Shown: positions 24,178 to 32,400, counted from the first letter of the stretch. The stretch: 32,784 nt of DNA from Peptococcaceae bacterium (GCA_024655825.1 JANLFJ010000034.1:1-32784); one strand, 5' to 3'. Notes: generated by a model from the sequence alone, not told the origin. Translations and numbers: made by a program.

Positions 24178-24204
24178 CTCCACCATCTCCGTTGCTGGGA
24201 ACTC
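24178..24204 (-). promoter_or_regulatory. NAG-triplet leader of hutP (possible HutP RNA site)
   Basis: On the minus strand the leader holds GAG (24204-24202), CAG (24197-24195), GAG (24189-24187) and GAG (24180-24178), with spacers of 4, 5 and 6 bases. CCATCT and AGATGG around them can form a hairpin. The transcript should begin near 24,204. HutP is known to bind NAG triplets with 4-base spacers, so self-control is conceivable, but one GAG is the ribosome site and the array is short. Confidence 0.3.
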
Positions 24205-24210
24205 AGATGG

Positions 24211-24239
24211 ATTATATTATAATATGCAATATTATGCAA
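24211..24239 (-). promoter_or_regulatory. SigA-type promoter of hutP-aroH
   Basis: Minus strand TTGCAT (24239-24234), 17-base spacer, TATAAT (24216-24211); the -10 is perfect and the -35 matches TTGACA at four of six positions. It lies about 35 bases before the hutP ATG. Confidence 0.7.
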
Positions 24240-24265
24240 CCGTTTTAATTGACCCGGCAACGCAA

Positions 24266-24772
24266 TTATTTTATTACAACCGGCTCAAAAAACAACATAT
24301 TATTCCCGGAAGCGCTGCTGTTCACCTTTGGCTCCAAAATGTTGGGCGTCTTTTTGCTTACAATAACGCTTACCGGCAGCCTGGGGTCGTCGTTTCTAAC
24401 CGCCACTATACTGCCGTGTCTGACGTTCAGGGTAACTTCACTGCTCAAAAAACTGCCCACTTCTTTCCCATCAACAATCACGCTTACCTCTGGGCGGCTC
24501 ATGTAATCCACCAGCTTGAGAGTAAGGACGGCCCACGGCACTGACGAAACTCCCCCGGCGTATAACGCCGCATCACCCATTTCCAGCGGCTCTCCTTCCA
24601 GGCGCAGGGCAACATTCATACGCTTCCCCGCCTGGGGAAACGAGACCAGGACCGCCTGGATGACAACAAGAAAAATGAGAACACAAATCGCAGTCCTCAG
24701 CAGAACATAATCAACATATTCCCCGCTACCCTGAGCCTTATTTCGTTTTCTTCTTTTTTCTCTTTTCTCCAA
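24266..24772 (-). CDS. Membrane-anchored protein of unknown function
   Basis: I do not recognise this 168-residue protein. It has a very basic N-terminus (KREKRRKRNKAQG), one hydrophobic helix at about 29-46 (AICVLIFLVVIQAVLVSF), and an outside domain with a strand-rich look (LRLEGEPLEMGDAAL, VSVIVDGKEVGSF, VTLNVRHGSIVAVRND). By the positive-inside rule the C-terminal domain faces outside the membrane. Its genomic place, between rluB and hutP, with neighbouring spore genes, hints at a sporulation or envelope role, but nothing in the sequence proves it. It ends about 60 bases before the hutP promoter. Confidence 0.7.
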   Translation of the reverse strand: MEKREKRRKRNKAQGSGEYVDYVLLRTAICVLIFLVVIQAVLVSFPQAGKRMNVALRLEGEPLEMGDAALYAGGVSSVPWAVLTLKLVDYMSRPEVSVIVDGKEVGSFLSSEVTLNVRHGSIVAVRNDDPRLPVSVIVSKKTPNILEPKVNSSASGNNMLFFEPVVIK

Positions 24773-24846
24773 CGGAAACTTCCCCGGTTATCGTTATCTC
24801 TGACACTAGCTTAACCAGAACAGGGAACCGCTAAGCAGAGTCCTGT

Positions 24847-25575
24847 TTAATTGAACCGGCAGGCTGTTTGCAGTGCTCTCAGTTCCCCCGGCTTCAGGTG
24901 GCGATACGCCCCTGAAGCCAGATCCCCAAGGTATAGAGGCCCATAACGCACCCTTTTCAAAGAAAGCACCGGGTGTCCCACCGCTTCGCACATCCGGCGC
25001 ACCTGCCTGTTTTTCCCTTCATGGATCGTTATCTCCAGCTTGGTCCAGCCCTTGCCCCCAGCCAACCTTTTTACCAGGGCGGGCCTTGTTGGTCCATCTT
25101 CCAGCCATATGCCGCCCCGCAGTTTTCCCAGCGCTTTTTCCCCCACGTTTCCCCTGACCACGGCTATATATGTCTTGTCCACCTCGTAGCTGGGATGGGA
25201 AAGACGATAGGCCAGCTCACCGTCATTGGTTAACAGCAGCAGCCCTTCTGTAAGATAGTCCAGCCTGCCTACCGGGTAAACCCTTTCCTCAACGCCTTTC
25301 AACAGGTCAGTAACCTTCAATCTTCCCGCGGGATCGCGCAGCGAGGTGATTACGCGGGGCGGCTTGTTTAACATGATATACACCTTTTTTTCAGCAGCTG
25401 TTATTTCCCAGTTATCCAGGGTCACTTTATCACGGCGAGGGTCTATTTTGCTGCCTATCTCCCGGACCACCCTGCCGTTTACTTTAACCCGGCCATCCCT
25501 GATCAGGTTTTCGGCTTGGCGCCGCGAGGATACACCCGCTTTAGCCAGGAATTTTTGCAGCCTTTCCACCCGCAT
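24847..25575 (-). CDS. rluB: rRNA large-subunit pseudouridine synthase RluB family
   Basis: This enzyme (242 residues) converts a uridine in 23S rRNA to pseudouridine. It has an N-terminal S4 RNA-binding domain (about 1-60: RLQKFLAKAGVSSRRQAENLIRDGRVKVNG) and a catalytic domain with the active Asp in GRLDYLTEGLLLLTNDGEL, followed by the HPSYEVDKTYIAVV and IHEGKNRQVRRMCEAVGH motifs. All RsuA/RluB/E/F family features are present. It follows spmB after about 86 bases, an order also seen in Bacillus (dacB-spmA-spmB-rluB). Start ATG at 25575 follows GAAAGGTGAA. Confidence 0.95.
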   Translation of the reverse strand: MRVERLQKFLAKAGVSSRRQAENLIRDGRVKVNGRVVREIGSKIDPRRDKVTLDNWEITAAEKKVYIMLNKPPRVITSLRDPAGRLKVTDLLKGVEERVYPVGRLDYLTEGLLLLTNDGELAYRLSHPSYEVDKTYIAVVRGNVGEKALGKLRGGIWLEDGPTRPALVKRLAGGKGWTKLEITIHEGKNRQVRRMCEAVGHPVLSLKRVRYGPLYLGDLASGAYRHLKPGELRALQTACRFN

Positions 25576-25661
25576 TTCACCTTTCTTGCCAGGCGTTTTC
25601 TAACTCCTATACTGTCAAAAATCGTCCTCCCTGTCAAACTGTTATTCCCAGCGCCAGGCGC

Positions 25662-26195
25662 TTAACCGAACACAGTATTGACAATGTACACCGAGGCTAG
25701 AAAAGTCGTCAAATCGGCAATCAGCCCGACGGCCAAAGAATAGCGGTACTGCTTTATACCCACGGAACCAAAGTATACGGTCAGGACAAAGAACGTGGTG
25801 TCAGTGCTTCCCTGCATAGTCGAGGCCATTCTCCCGATCAGGGAATCGGGGCCGTAAGAGTTAATGAGCTCGGCAGCCACACCCAGCGCGCCGCCGCCTG
25901 AAAACGGGCGCATCAGGGCCAGCGGAACCACTTCTGCCGGAATGCGGGCTGCTCTAAAAACGGGCCCCAGGACATGGCTCAACAAATCCATTGCACCGGC
26001 CTGTCGAAAAATACTGACAGCCATCATCATGGCTACAAGGTAAGGTATGATGCGCACTGCAATGCCAAACCCTTCCTCGGCGCCCCGGATAAAGGCTTCG
26101 TACACCCTCACCCCCCGGAAAAAAGCATAAACAGGAACAAGGAACAAAAAGGCCGGGACAGCCCAGAGCGAGACTTCACGAAAGACACTGCCCAT
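25662..26195 (-). CDS. spmB: Spore maturation protein SpmB
   Basis: SpmB (177 residues) works with SpmA in the forespore to reduce core water and build heat resistance. It has four or five membrane spans and nucleoside-recognition (Gate) fold motifs, including AFIRGAEEGFGIAVRIIPYLVAMM, RPFSGGGALGVAAELI and STMQGSTDTTFFVLTVYFGSVG. It begins six bases after the spmA stop. The motifs clearly separate it from SpmA. Confidence 0.95.
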   Translation of the reverse strand: MGSVFREVSLWAVPAFLFLVPVYAFFRGVRVYEAFIRGAEEGFGIAVRIIPYLVAMMMAVSIFRQAGAMDLLSHVLGPVFRAARIPAEVVPLALMRPFSGGGALGVAAELINSYGPDSLIGRMASTMQGSTDTTFFVLTVYFGSVGIKQYRYSLAVGLIADLTTFLASVYIVNTVFG

Positions 26196-26201
26196 TACCC
26201 G

Positions 26202-26786
26202 TCATCTCCTGCCGTAAATCATGCGCAGAACACCGTCAGCCAGCACAGCCGCGCACATGCCTGCTGCCGTCGCCAAAAAAGTGGTCCCCACGATTTCGGT
26301 GGGATCGGCCGAACCAGCGGCTGCCCGGATACCGATAATCATGGTGGGCATCAGGGTAATACAGGCTGTGTTTATCGCCAGGAACGTGCACATGGCCGGA
26401 CTTGCCCTTTCCTTTGCCGGATTGATGCTCTGCAGTTCCTGCATGGCCTTAAGACCGAAGGGAGTGGCAGCATTCCCAAGTCCCAGGATGTTTGCGCTCA
26501 GGTTCATTACCATGGCGCCCACGGCCGGGTGCTGAGGGGGCACCGAAGGAAAGAGCAGCCGCATGAGCGGTCTCAAAACCCGGGCAAAGGCCGCCACCAG
26601 ACCCGCCTCTTCCGCAATTCTCATCATCCCCAGCCAGAAACTCATTATGCCTGCCAGCTCCAGAGAATACTTCACCGCCGCCTGGGCGGATTGGAAAGCG
26701 GACTGGGTAATGACCTCAGGCTTTCCCTTTACTGCCGCCATGATAATCCCCGACAAGATCATCGCCGCCCAGATCAGGTTGATCAT
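26202..26786 (-). CDS. spmA: Spore maturation protein SpmA
   Basis: SpmA (194 residues) is the partner of SpmB, an inner-membrane protein with a Gate domain. Typical stretches are SLELAGIMSFWLGMMRIAEEAGL, PAVGAMVMNLSANILGLGNAATPFGLKAM and FLAINTACITLMPTMIIGIRA. It is preceded by GGAGGAG, five bases before the ATG at 26786. The presence of both genes is good evidence for endospore formation. In Bacillus the peptidoglycan carboxypeptidase dacB precedes spmA; here no dacB is present and the space to gerW is only 130 bases. Those bases hold two short GC hairpins and a 26-codon open frame that I do not trust as a gene. Confidence 0.95.
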   Translation of the reverse strand: MINLIWAAMILSGIIMAAVKGKPEVITQSAFQSAQAAVKYSLELAGIMSFWLGMMRIAEEAGLVAAFARVLRPLMRLLFPSVPPQHPAVGAMVMNLSANILGLGNAATPFGLKAMQELQSINPAKERASPAMCTFLAINTACITLMPTMIIGIRAAAGSADPTEIVGTTFLATAAGMCAAVLADGVLRMIYGRR

Positions 26787-26916
26787 AATTTCTCCTCCAG
26801 GTCTTTTTCTTCATATTATTCGGAATCTAAGGAATACGTGGAACGGCGGCTTGCGCCGCGTTTTTCACCCTTCGGGTATAACTTATGAAAAAGCATACCT
26901 CCCTAGAACAAAAACG

Positions 26917-27357
26917 TTATTGTATTTCCTTAACAGTCGGCGGGTTTTCCGCCCTGGCTTCTGCAGCCGGTTTTTTTTTGAAGCCGTCAATAACGCCCTG
27001 TATTCTCTCAATTACCTGCGGGGCCATCTCCACTAGCCTTTCCAGGTAAGCGTTGTGTCCTGTCACCGGCATCAGCCGGACCTGTCCCTGGCCGACCACC
27101 AGAAAACCTACAGGCTGGACTGAAACACCGGCGCCGCTCCCACCGCCGAAAGGCAGACCAGCCGCCTCTTTCTTTTCTGTGCCCGTACTGAACTCGCTTC
27201 CTCCCGCCGCAAACCCGCAGGCTACCCTGGAAACCGGAATAATGACTGTGCCGTCGGGCGCTTCCACGGCATCACCCACCACGGTATTGACGTCCACCAT
27301 TTCCTTGATGCTTTCCATGGCTGTCTTCATCAGCCCTTCAATTGGATGATCGCTCAC
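26917..27357 (-). CDS. gerW: Sporulation protein GerW (YtfJ family)
   Basis: GerW (146 residues) is needed for normal germination in Bacillus spores. The family pattern is clear: HPIEGLMKTAMESIKEMVDVNTVVGDAVEAPDG with VIIPVSRVACGFAAGGSEF, then a glycine-rich GGGSGAGVSVQPVGFLVVGQGQVRLMPV block. The start is a GTG at 27357 that overlaps the stop of the DUF2953 gene (GTGA), so the two are coupled. The same neighbourhood with spmA and spmB supports a sporulation-time operon, likely controlled by a forespore sigma factor, though I could not identify one's promoter. Confidence 0.94.
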   Translation of the reverse strand: MSDHPIEGLMKTAMESIKEMVDVNTVVGDAVEAPDGTVIIPVSRVACGFAAGGSEFSTGTEKKEAAGLPFGGGSGAGVSVQPVGFLVVGQGQVRLMPVTGHNAYLERLVEMAPQVIERIQGVIDGFKKKPAAEARAENPPTVKEIQ

Positions 27358-28019
27358 TTGCTTATCCTCCTTATCAGTGTGTATATTTCCGCACCGTTTT
27401 TAATAACCTGGTAAATGATAATAATAATAATATGGCCCATGCGGAATTCAAATATACAGGAATAGTCCACGACCAGCAAATTGTCCCCGCGGTAATTGGG
27501 CACCACTTTAAAATTACTGCCGGTCGAACGCATGTTGAAAAAAGCCGACATGCGGCTGTATATAACCCCCAGCAGCGACCATATCAAACCGGCCGAAAGG
27601 GCTGTGTGCGCTGGATTTGCCAGGCCGATTTCCGTGTACAAATTCAATTCCTTTACAGTAATGCGCTTGCCCATTATTATAAAAAGCCGGTTCGCCCCCC
27701 GCCACACCTTCGCTGCTATCCGTCCGGCCTGCCTTGCCCGCCGCAGCACACGGGGCCAGCGGATTCTGCGGGCCGGCAGGTCGGCAGGGGCCTTTTCCCT
27801 CCACGGCCTGTTTTGGGAAAGGTTCCAAAACATCTTGGTCACTGGATTAACCAGGTTCACCTCAAGGGGAATAAACCAGAAAACAAAACGAGAATTAACA
27901 ATAAACCGCCCCGGAAAACGGTAAAATCGAAGATAGAGCTTTACGGGAAAAAAGCAAAAACCTATCAAGACGACAGCCCCTGCAATATAAAACCAGTTTT
28001 CCCTAAAAAAGACCGGCAC
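27354..28019 (-). CDS. DUF2953 family membrane protein
   Basis: The protein (221 residues) has an N-terminal membrane span (about 8-26), an internal RIRWPRVLRRARQ basic stretch and a C-terminal part with ELNLYTEIGLANPAHTALSAGLIWSLLG, the core motif of the DUF2953 family, which is conserved in spore formers next to gerW and scpB. Its job is unknown. The C-terminus also has a short run of Ile (IIIIIIYQV) suggesting a second hydrophobic segment. It starts 45 bases after the terminator of the scpAB unit and overlaps gerW by four bases. Confidence 0.85.
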   Translation of the reverse strand: MPVFFRENWFYIAGAVVLIGFCFFPVKLYLRFYRFPGRFIVNSRFVFWFIPLEVNLVNPVTKMFWNLSQNRPWREKAPADLPARRIRWPRVLRRARQAGRIAAKVWRGANRLFIIMGKRITVKELNLYTEIGLANPAHTALSAGLIWSLLGVIYSRMSAFFNMRSTGSNFKVVPNYRGDNLLVVDYSCIFEFRMGHIIIIIIYQVIKNGAEIYTLIRRISK

Positions 28020-28063
28020 AGGCCGCCCTCCCCGAAAAAAAATTGCCAGTATCTAGTTTAACC

Positions 28064-28089
28064 AAAAAAAGACCCCTGTAGGGTCTTTT
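28064..28089. terminator. Intrinsic terminator after scpB
   Basis: AAAAGACCC (28067-28075) and GGGTCTTTT (28081-28089) form a 9-bp stem with a CTGTA loop. T-runs follow in both directions, the longer on the minus strand. Confidence 0.85.
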
Positions 28090-28100
28090 GTCCAACCGGC

Positions 28101-28652
28101 TCAATCCTGGTTTTCCCGGTCTGGTTCCTCTGCTTCTATTCTTTTGAGGGCGGGGAGGTCTTCCAGCGACCTGATCCCCAGGTATTTTAAAAAATCCGGC
28201 GTTGTCCTGTAAAGAATAGGGCGCCCCGGCGTTTCCCTTCTTCCCCCTTCTTCAATAAGCCCGCGTTCTAAAAGAGTGTTAATGGCGCTCTCGCACTTAA
28301 CACCCCGGATTTCCTCAATCTCGCTCCTGGCAACCGGCTGCTGGTAGGCAATGATGGCCAGCGTTTCAAGCGCCGCCTGGGAAAGAGAAGACAGGCGAGG
28401 CCTGACCAGCTTTTCTATATGCGCGGCATGTTCGGGCCTGGTAGAAAAAGCGAAACCTCCCGCCACCTCGACCAGGCAAAAACCCCTTCTTTCCTTCTCG
28501 CAGTCAGCCTTGATCTCCTTTAAAAAATTTAGCACCTCTTTTTCTTCCAGGCACAATATCTCGGCAATATCTTTTGCCGTCAGGGGGTCGCCGGAAACAA
28601 ACAAAAGGGCTTCAATAACGCTTTTTGCTTCATCCGGAAACAGAGTCGGCAC
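28101..28652 (-). CDS. scpB: Segregation and condensation protein B
   Basis: ScpB binds ScpA and, with it, the SMC condensin that compacts and separates chromosomes. It has two winged-helix domains, visible as VIEALLFVSGDPLTAKDIAEIL at the start and ALETLAIIAYQQPVARSEIEEIRG with LLERGLIEEGGRRETPGRPILYRTT in the second. An ATG at 28676 is in frame but has no ribosome site. A GTG at 28652 sits behind GGGGGAGAGG, so I use it, giving 183 residues. It overlaps the end of scpA by 23 bases. The terminator at 28064-28089 ends the unit. Confidence 0.94.
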   Translation of the reverse strand: MPTLFPDEAKSVIEALLFVSGDPLTAKDIAEILCLEEKEVLNFLKEIKADCEKERRGFCLVEVAGGFAFSTRPEHAAHIEKLVRPRLSSLSQAALETLAIIAYQQPVARSEIEEIRGVKCESAINTLLERGLIEEGGRRETPGRPILYRTTPDFLKYLGIRSLEDLPALKRIEAEEPDRENQD

Positions 28653-29397
28653 TGTCCTCTCCCCCTTTGCTCTCATTTAAAAAAATCAGGATGTCGGAAA
28701 AAAGGTGGGCTTGCCTGAGCATGACGGTGCCGCGCCGCGCCAGTTCCAGCAGCGCCAGGAAAGTCACGATGACTTCGCTCCGGCTGGACATCCCGGAAAA
28801 AAGGCTTTTAAAAGAAAGCCCGGACGGTTTTTTATACAAACGGTTAAGAATATACTCGATTTTTTCCCGGACCGTTATTTCGTCCCGAGTTATGGACACA
28901 ACTTCCCTCTTTTTTTCATATTTTCGAAGTACATGATTGTAAGCGGTAAAAAGATCAGCCATAGTCACCGTTCCAAGTGGATTTAGAGGCGGAAATTCTT
29001 TGAGCAGCTTGGCCTCATCAATCTCCCGCCAGAATACTTTTGACCAGAGAATCTCCTTTTCCCTGAATTCCCCGGCCACCTCTTTGTAAATCTTGTATTC
29101 CAGGAGTTTTTCCACCAGTTCCCGGCGCGGGTCTTCCTCCTCCTCCTCTTCTTCTGAAGAGGCCGCATGCCTGGGCAAAAGCATCCTGGCCTTGATGGCC
29201 AGGAGAGTGCAGACCATCAGGAGGAATTCGCTGGTCAGCTCCAGGTCAACCTCCCGGGCAAGGGCCAGGTATTCCAGGTACTGCTGGACGATTAAGGCAA
29301 TGGGAATGTTGTAAATATCCACTTCATTCTTTTCAATGAGGTGCAAGAGCAAATCCAGGGGTCCTTCAAAAACAGGCACCTTAATCTTGTAAACCAT
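28630..29397 (-). CDS. scpA: Segregation and condensation protein A
   Basis: ScpA (255 residues) is the kleisin that bridges SMC heads. The N-terminal part is VPVFEGPLDLLLHLIEKNEVDIYNIPIA, the family hallmark, followed by LLMVCTLLAIKARMLLP. An acidic run (EEEEEEEDPR) occupies the middle, and a winged-helix C-terminus (about 165-235: VIVTFLALLELARRGTVMLRQ) binds SMC. It is about 12 bases behind trpS, with GGTGAGG before the ATG at 29397. Confidence 0.96.
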   Translation of the reverse strand: MVYKIKVPVFEGPLDLLLHLIEKNEVDIYNIPIALIVQQYLEYLALAREVDLELTSEFLLMVCTLLAIKARMLLPRHAASSEEEEEEEDPRRELVEKLLEYKIYKEVAGEFREKEILWSKVFWREIDEAKLLKEFPPLNPLGTVTMADLFTAYNHVLRKYEKKREVVSITRDEITVREKIEYILNRLYKKPSGLSFKSLFSGMSSRSEVIVTFLALLELARRGTVMLRQAHLFSDILIFLNESKGGEDSADSVSG

Positions 29398-29409
29398 GAC
29401 CTCACCACA

Positions 29410-30408
29410 CTAAACCTTCAAAGAAACATTCATGGCTAAACGGGCAAGTTCCAGGGTTTTAGCCGCTTCCCGGCGCGCCGTCTCAGCGCTGGCAAGAAGA
29501 ATTTCCCGCAGCATGCCGGGTTTGCTTTCGTAATACTTCCTTCTTTCCCGAATAGGAGTCAGCAGGTCGTCAAGTACGGCGGCAAGGCGTTTTTTACAAG
29601 CCACACAGCCGGTTTCGCCCGCCCGGCAGGCTTTCCGAATCTCCTCAACCTCCCCGCGATTATAAATCTCCTGGTAGGTATGAACGATGCACACCTCCGG
29701 TTTCCCGGGGTCCGTTTTTTTGATGCGGCCGGGGTCTGTTACCATCATCTGCACCTTTTCCAGAATCTCGTCCCTGGAAGCGCTGAGCGGTATGTCGTTA
29801 TTATAGCTCTTGCTCATTTTCCGGCCGTCCACCCCGGGTAAGAGTGAAACCCTGGCCAGTTTGGCCTGCGGTTCCGGGAACAAATCCGTCCCGTAAAGAT
29901 GATTGAACCGGCGGGCGATTTCCCTGCACAGCTCGACGTGGGCCAGCTGGTCTTCGCCTACGGGCACCGTATCGGCCCGGTAAATAAGAATATCCGCCGC
30001 CATCAATACGGGATACCCTAAAAATCCATAAGTGGAAATGTCTTTCCCCTGGCTGCCGAGCTGCTGAATCTGGTCCTTGTATGTGGGCACTCTCTCCAGC
30101 CAGGAAAGAGGGATGATCATCGAGAACAAAAGATGAAGCTCCCCGTGTTCCTTAACCTGGGATTGGACAAAAAGGGGACTTTTTTCAGGGTCCAGACCCA
30201 CGCTCAACCAGTCTAAGAGCATTGTCCGGATATTATCCTGGATTTCCGCGGTACTCTCAAAAGAGGTGGTGAGGGCATGCCAGTCGACTATCCCAAAAAA
30301 GCAGCGGTACTCTTCCTGGAGCCTTACCCAGTTCTCCAGCACGCTCAAATGACCGATATGCAGCCTGCCCGTGGGCCGCATTCCACTGAAAATTACGCCT
30401 TTTTTCAT
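29410..30408 (-). CDS. trpS: Tryptophanyl-tRNA synthetase
   Basis: TrpRS (332 residues) charges tRNA-Trp. Class I markers are HIGH at RLHIGHLSVLENW (about 15-27) and KMSKS at DGRKMSKSYNND. Between them lie SWLERVPTYKDQIQ and GEDQLAHVELCREIARRFN. A CxxC pair, CVACKK, lies in the C-terminal domain and is found in many clostridial enzymes. GAGGAGG precedes the ATG at 30408. I saw no T-box leader; the gene is a few bases behind the protease gene and appears to be carried on the cca transcript. Confidence 0.97.
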   Translation of the reverse strand: MKKGVIFSGMRPTGRLHIGHLSVLENWVRLQEEYRCFFGIVDWHALTTSFESTAEIQDNIRTMLLDWLSVGLDPEKSPLFVQSQVKEHGELHLLFSMIIPLSWLERVPTYKDQIQQLGSQGKDISTYGFLGYPVLMAADILIYRADTVPVGEDQLAHVELCREIARRFNHLYGTDLFPEPQAKLARVSLLPGVDGRKMSKSYNNDIPLSASRDEILEKVQMMVTDPGRIKKTDPGKPEVCIVHTYQEIYNRGEVEEIRKACRAGETGCVACKKRLAAVLDDLLTPIRERRKYYESKPGMLREILLASAETARREAAKTLELARLAMNVSLKV

Positions 30409-30423
30409 GGTTTACCTCCTCGT

Positions 30424-31041
30424 CTAGAAAGCAGCAACAAATTGTCCTGCCTGAAAAAGGGTGATAATTATCGCTCTCGCCGCGGGCATGAGTACCAGTC
30501 CCGTGATATTGGTCAAGATCAGCAGAACCAGGATAAGAGGCCCGTAAGCTTCTAACTGATAAATAAACCCGTGCATGCGGCGGGGCAAAAGCCCTGTCAG
30601 AATCCTGGAGCCGTCCAGGGGAGGCACCGGGATCAGGTTGAACAGGGCCAGGTAGACATTTATGCTTACCAGGGTGATTATAAATGAGGCAAAATATGTG
30701 CCGACATTAAATAGATTGTACAATATGGCCCCCAGCAAAGCAACCACCAGATTGGAGAAGGGGCCTGCCAGGCTCACCAGCAGAATTCCCCTCTGGCGGT
30801 CTCCTCTAAAATAAAACGGGTTGATTTCCACCGGCTTGGCCCAGCCAAAATGGGCCACCAGCAGCATCAAAGTACCTAATGCATCAAGGTGCGGCAGGGG
30901 ATTAAGCGTCAGGCGCCCCTGCCGTCTGGGGGTGGGGTCTCCCAGGAAGTGAGCCGCCAGGCCGTGAGAAAATTCATGCACGGTTATAGCCACAAGGATC
31001 GCCGGTACACTGATCAGAAAACCTGTTAAGTCAAACGTCAT
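30424..31041 (-). CDS. Site-2 protease family (M50) membrane metalloprotease
   Basis: The protein (205 residues) is a small intramembrane zinc protease. HEFSH (22-26) gives the HExxH zinc site in the second half of the first membrane helix, and NLIPVPPLDGSRIL supplies the third ligand (Asp) and substrate loop. There are about five spans. It lacks a PDZ domain, as is usual for the short type common in Firmicutes. Substrates are not known; larger homologues cut anti-sigma factors or membrane-anchored peptides. AAGGAGG precedes the ATG at 31041, which overlaps the end of the CCA enzyme by 11 bases. Confidence 0.92.
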   Translation of the reverse strand: MTFDLTGFLISVPAILVAITVHEFSHGLAAHFLGDPTPRRQGRLTLNPLPHLDALGTLMLLVAHFGWAKPVEINPFYFRGDRQRGILLVSLAGPFSNLVVALLGAILYNLFNVGTYFASFIITLVSINVYLALFNLIPVPPLDGSRILTGLLPRRMHGFIYQLEAYGPLILVLLILTNITGLVLMPAARAIIITLFQAGQFVAAF

Positions 31042-32263
31042 TATTCTCGTCCTCCTTACCTGCCAAAATAAGCCTGGCCATTTTTATTCCCTCTTCCCGG
31101 GTAACCCAGCTACCGGCCCGGAAATAATCTTCCAGCCTTTTTAAGAGCCGCCCCAACCCCGGACCGGGACGAACCCCCAATTGGAGCAAGTCATGACCGT
31201 TTACAGGCATGCTAATGCTGGTTGATTTTATTTCCTGGTAAAAAACTTCCCATCTCTTGCTCCCATTAAACCATTCTCGATAAAGAAAGTACACCCCTTC
31301 CGGGGGAAGTTCCTTCACTGCCCGGCTGAATTCCCGCCCTTTCAAGGGAAATGCTTCTTTGCCGCCCGCCAAAAGCTCCAGGGTGTCTTTCATGCCCACG
31401 ATGTCCCTTACGGTCAGTCCCCAGTAATCGGCTAAAACTGCAAGCGCTTCGGCCTGTGCGGCTAAAAGATGCAGCAAAAAGAAAAACCAGGGACGAAAAT
31501 CTTGCGGTCGGCCGGGCAGTATAATGTCAGAAAGCCCAGAGACAGCAGATTGGTTAAAGGACAGCCCCCTAAAAAAATGCGGCCACCCCCCCAGTGCGCG
31601 GATTTCAAAAAGAACCGCAGAAATATTTTCTTCCTGGCAAATCAACTGCCACTCCTTTAGCCTGCGGGCCGGCGAAACGCATTTTAAAAACTTCCAGTCG
31701 CGCTGGAGCAAGGCGCGTGTCTTTTTTTCAAGGCGAAAACCCAGCCGGCATTTAAACCGAATGGCCCTCAGGATGCGGGTAGGGTCGTCGCGGAAGCTGT
31801 TTTCATGCAGAACGCGCAGCAGCCCTTCCTGCAAATCGCTGCCGCCTCCTGCAAGATCGATAATCTCCCCCCACCCGTTTTTCAGAAGCGGCAAGGCAAG
31901 TGCATTGATTGTGAAGTCACGCCGCAGCAAGTCTTCTTCACAGCCCGCCGGCTCCACCTCGGGCAAGGCCCCGGGAAAAGGATATGTCTCCCGCCGTGCC
32001 CGCACGAAATCTACTGGTCCCCACCTGCTAGGCAAAGAAGCGGTCAACAGTTTCTCGTTGAGCACCAGCTTGCTTCCCAGCTCCCGGGCTAGGCTTTCAG
32101 CAACAGCAAAGGCGTCTCCCTCGACCATAAAGTCGAAATCCTTGATTGCACAGCCCCGTAAAAGGTCACGCACAGAGCCCCCCACCAGGTAAATCCTGCT
32201 GTCCGGGTGTTGTTCCTCAAATACTTTTCTCACATAAACAAAAACAGGATAATCAGGGTACAT
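31031..32263 (-). CDS. CCA tRNA nucleotidyltransferase/poly(A) polymerase family protein
   Basis: This 410-residue class II nucleotidyltransferase probably adds or repairs the CCA tail of tRNA. The catalytic head has IYLVGGSVRDLLRG and the metal-binding DFDFMVEGD, then EEDLLRRDFTINALAL, DDPTRILRAIRFKCRLGFRLE and the helical body. The frame begins with TTG at 32284, but that codon is about nine bases from a -10 element. ATG at 32263, behind AAGAGAAG, is the start I use. It heads the run of minus-strand genes cca-M50-trpS-scpA-scpB. An A-adding or CC-adding specialist cannot be excluded. Confidence 0.9.
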   Translation of the reverse strand: MYPDYPVFVYVRKVFEEQHPDSRIYLVGGSVRDLLRGCAIKDFDFMVEGDAFAVAESLARELGSKLVLNEKLLTASLPSRWGPVDFVRARRETYPFPGALPEVEPAGCEEDLLRRDFTINALALPLLKNGWGEIIDLAGGGSDLQEGLLRVLHENSFRDDPTRILRAIRFKCRLGFRLEKKTRALLQRDWKFLKCVSPARRLKEWQLICQEENISAVLFEIRALGGWPHFFRGLSFNQSAVSGLSDIILPGRPQDFRPWFFFLLHLLAAQAEALAVLADYWGLTVRDIVGMKDTLELLAGGKEAFPLKGREFSRAVKELPPEGVYFLYREWFNGSKRWEVFYQEIKSTSISMPVNGHDLLQLGVRPGPGLGRLLKRLEDYFRAGSWVTREEGIKMARLILAGKEDENNDV

Positions 32264-32292
32264 CTTCTCTTCCCGGAAAGACAATTTTTTCT

Positions 32293-32301
32293 ATTATAAC
32301 A
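32293..32301 (-). promoter_or_regulatory. Extended -10 promoter of the CCA enzyme gene
   Basis: Minus strand TGTTATAAT is a perfect extended -10 (TGnTATAAT). The -35 region is weak (TTTAAC). Transcription should start near 32,286, about 23 bases before the ATG at 32263. Confidence 0.65.
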
Positions 32302-32370
32302 TATAAATACGCGCAGTTAAAAACCACCCAAGTTTAACAGAACAATGATTTAAATTTTGAAAAAAACCTT

Positions 32371-32400
32371 CAAAAAACCGCGGAAAATCGCGGTTTTTTG
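32371..32400. terminator. Bidirectional hairpin between cca and the transposase
   Basis: CAAAAAACCGCG (32371-32382) and CGCGGTTTTTTG (32389-32400) form a perfect 12-bp stem with a GAAAAT loop and T-runs in both orientations. On the plus strand it lies just before the transposase promoter, so it would shield the insertion sequence from outside transcription. It may belong to the insertion sequence. Confidence 0.8.

Noticed and set aside
24806-24991. Minus-strand open frame overlapping the end of rluB
   Set aside because: It overlaps rluB in another frame, and has no ribosome site or domain.
26787-26916. Calling the 26-codon frame between gerW and spmA a gene
   Set aside because: The ribosome site is one base from the ATG and the sequence is full of hairpins; kept only as a finding.
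30409-30423. T-box or trp leader ahead of trpS
   Set aside because: Only 15 bases separate trpS from the preceding gene, so no T-box fits; trpS is read through from cca.
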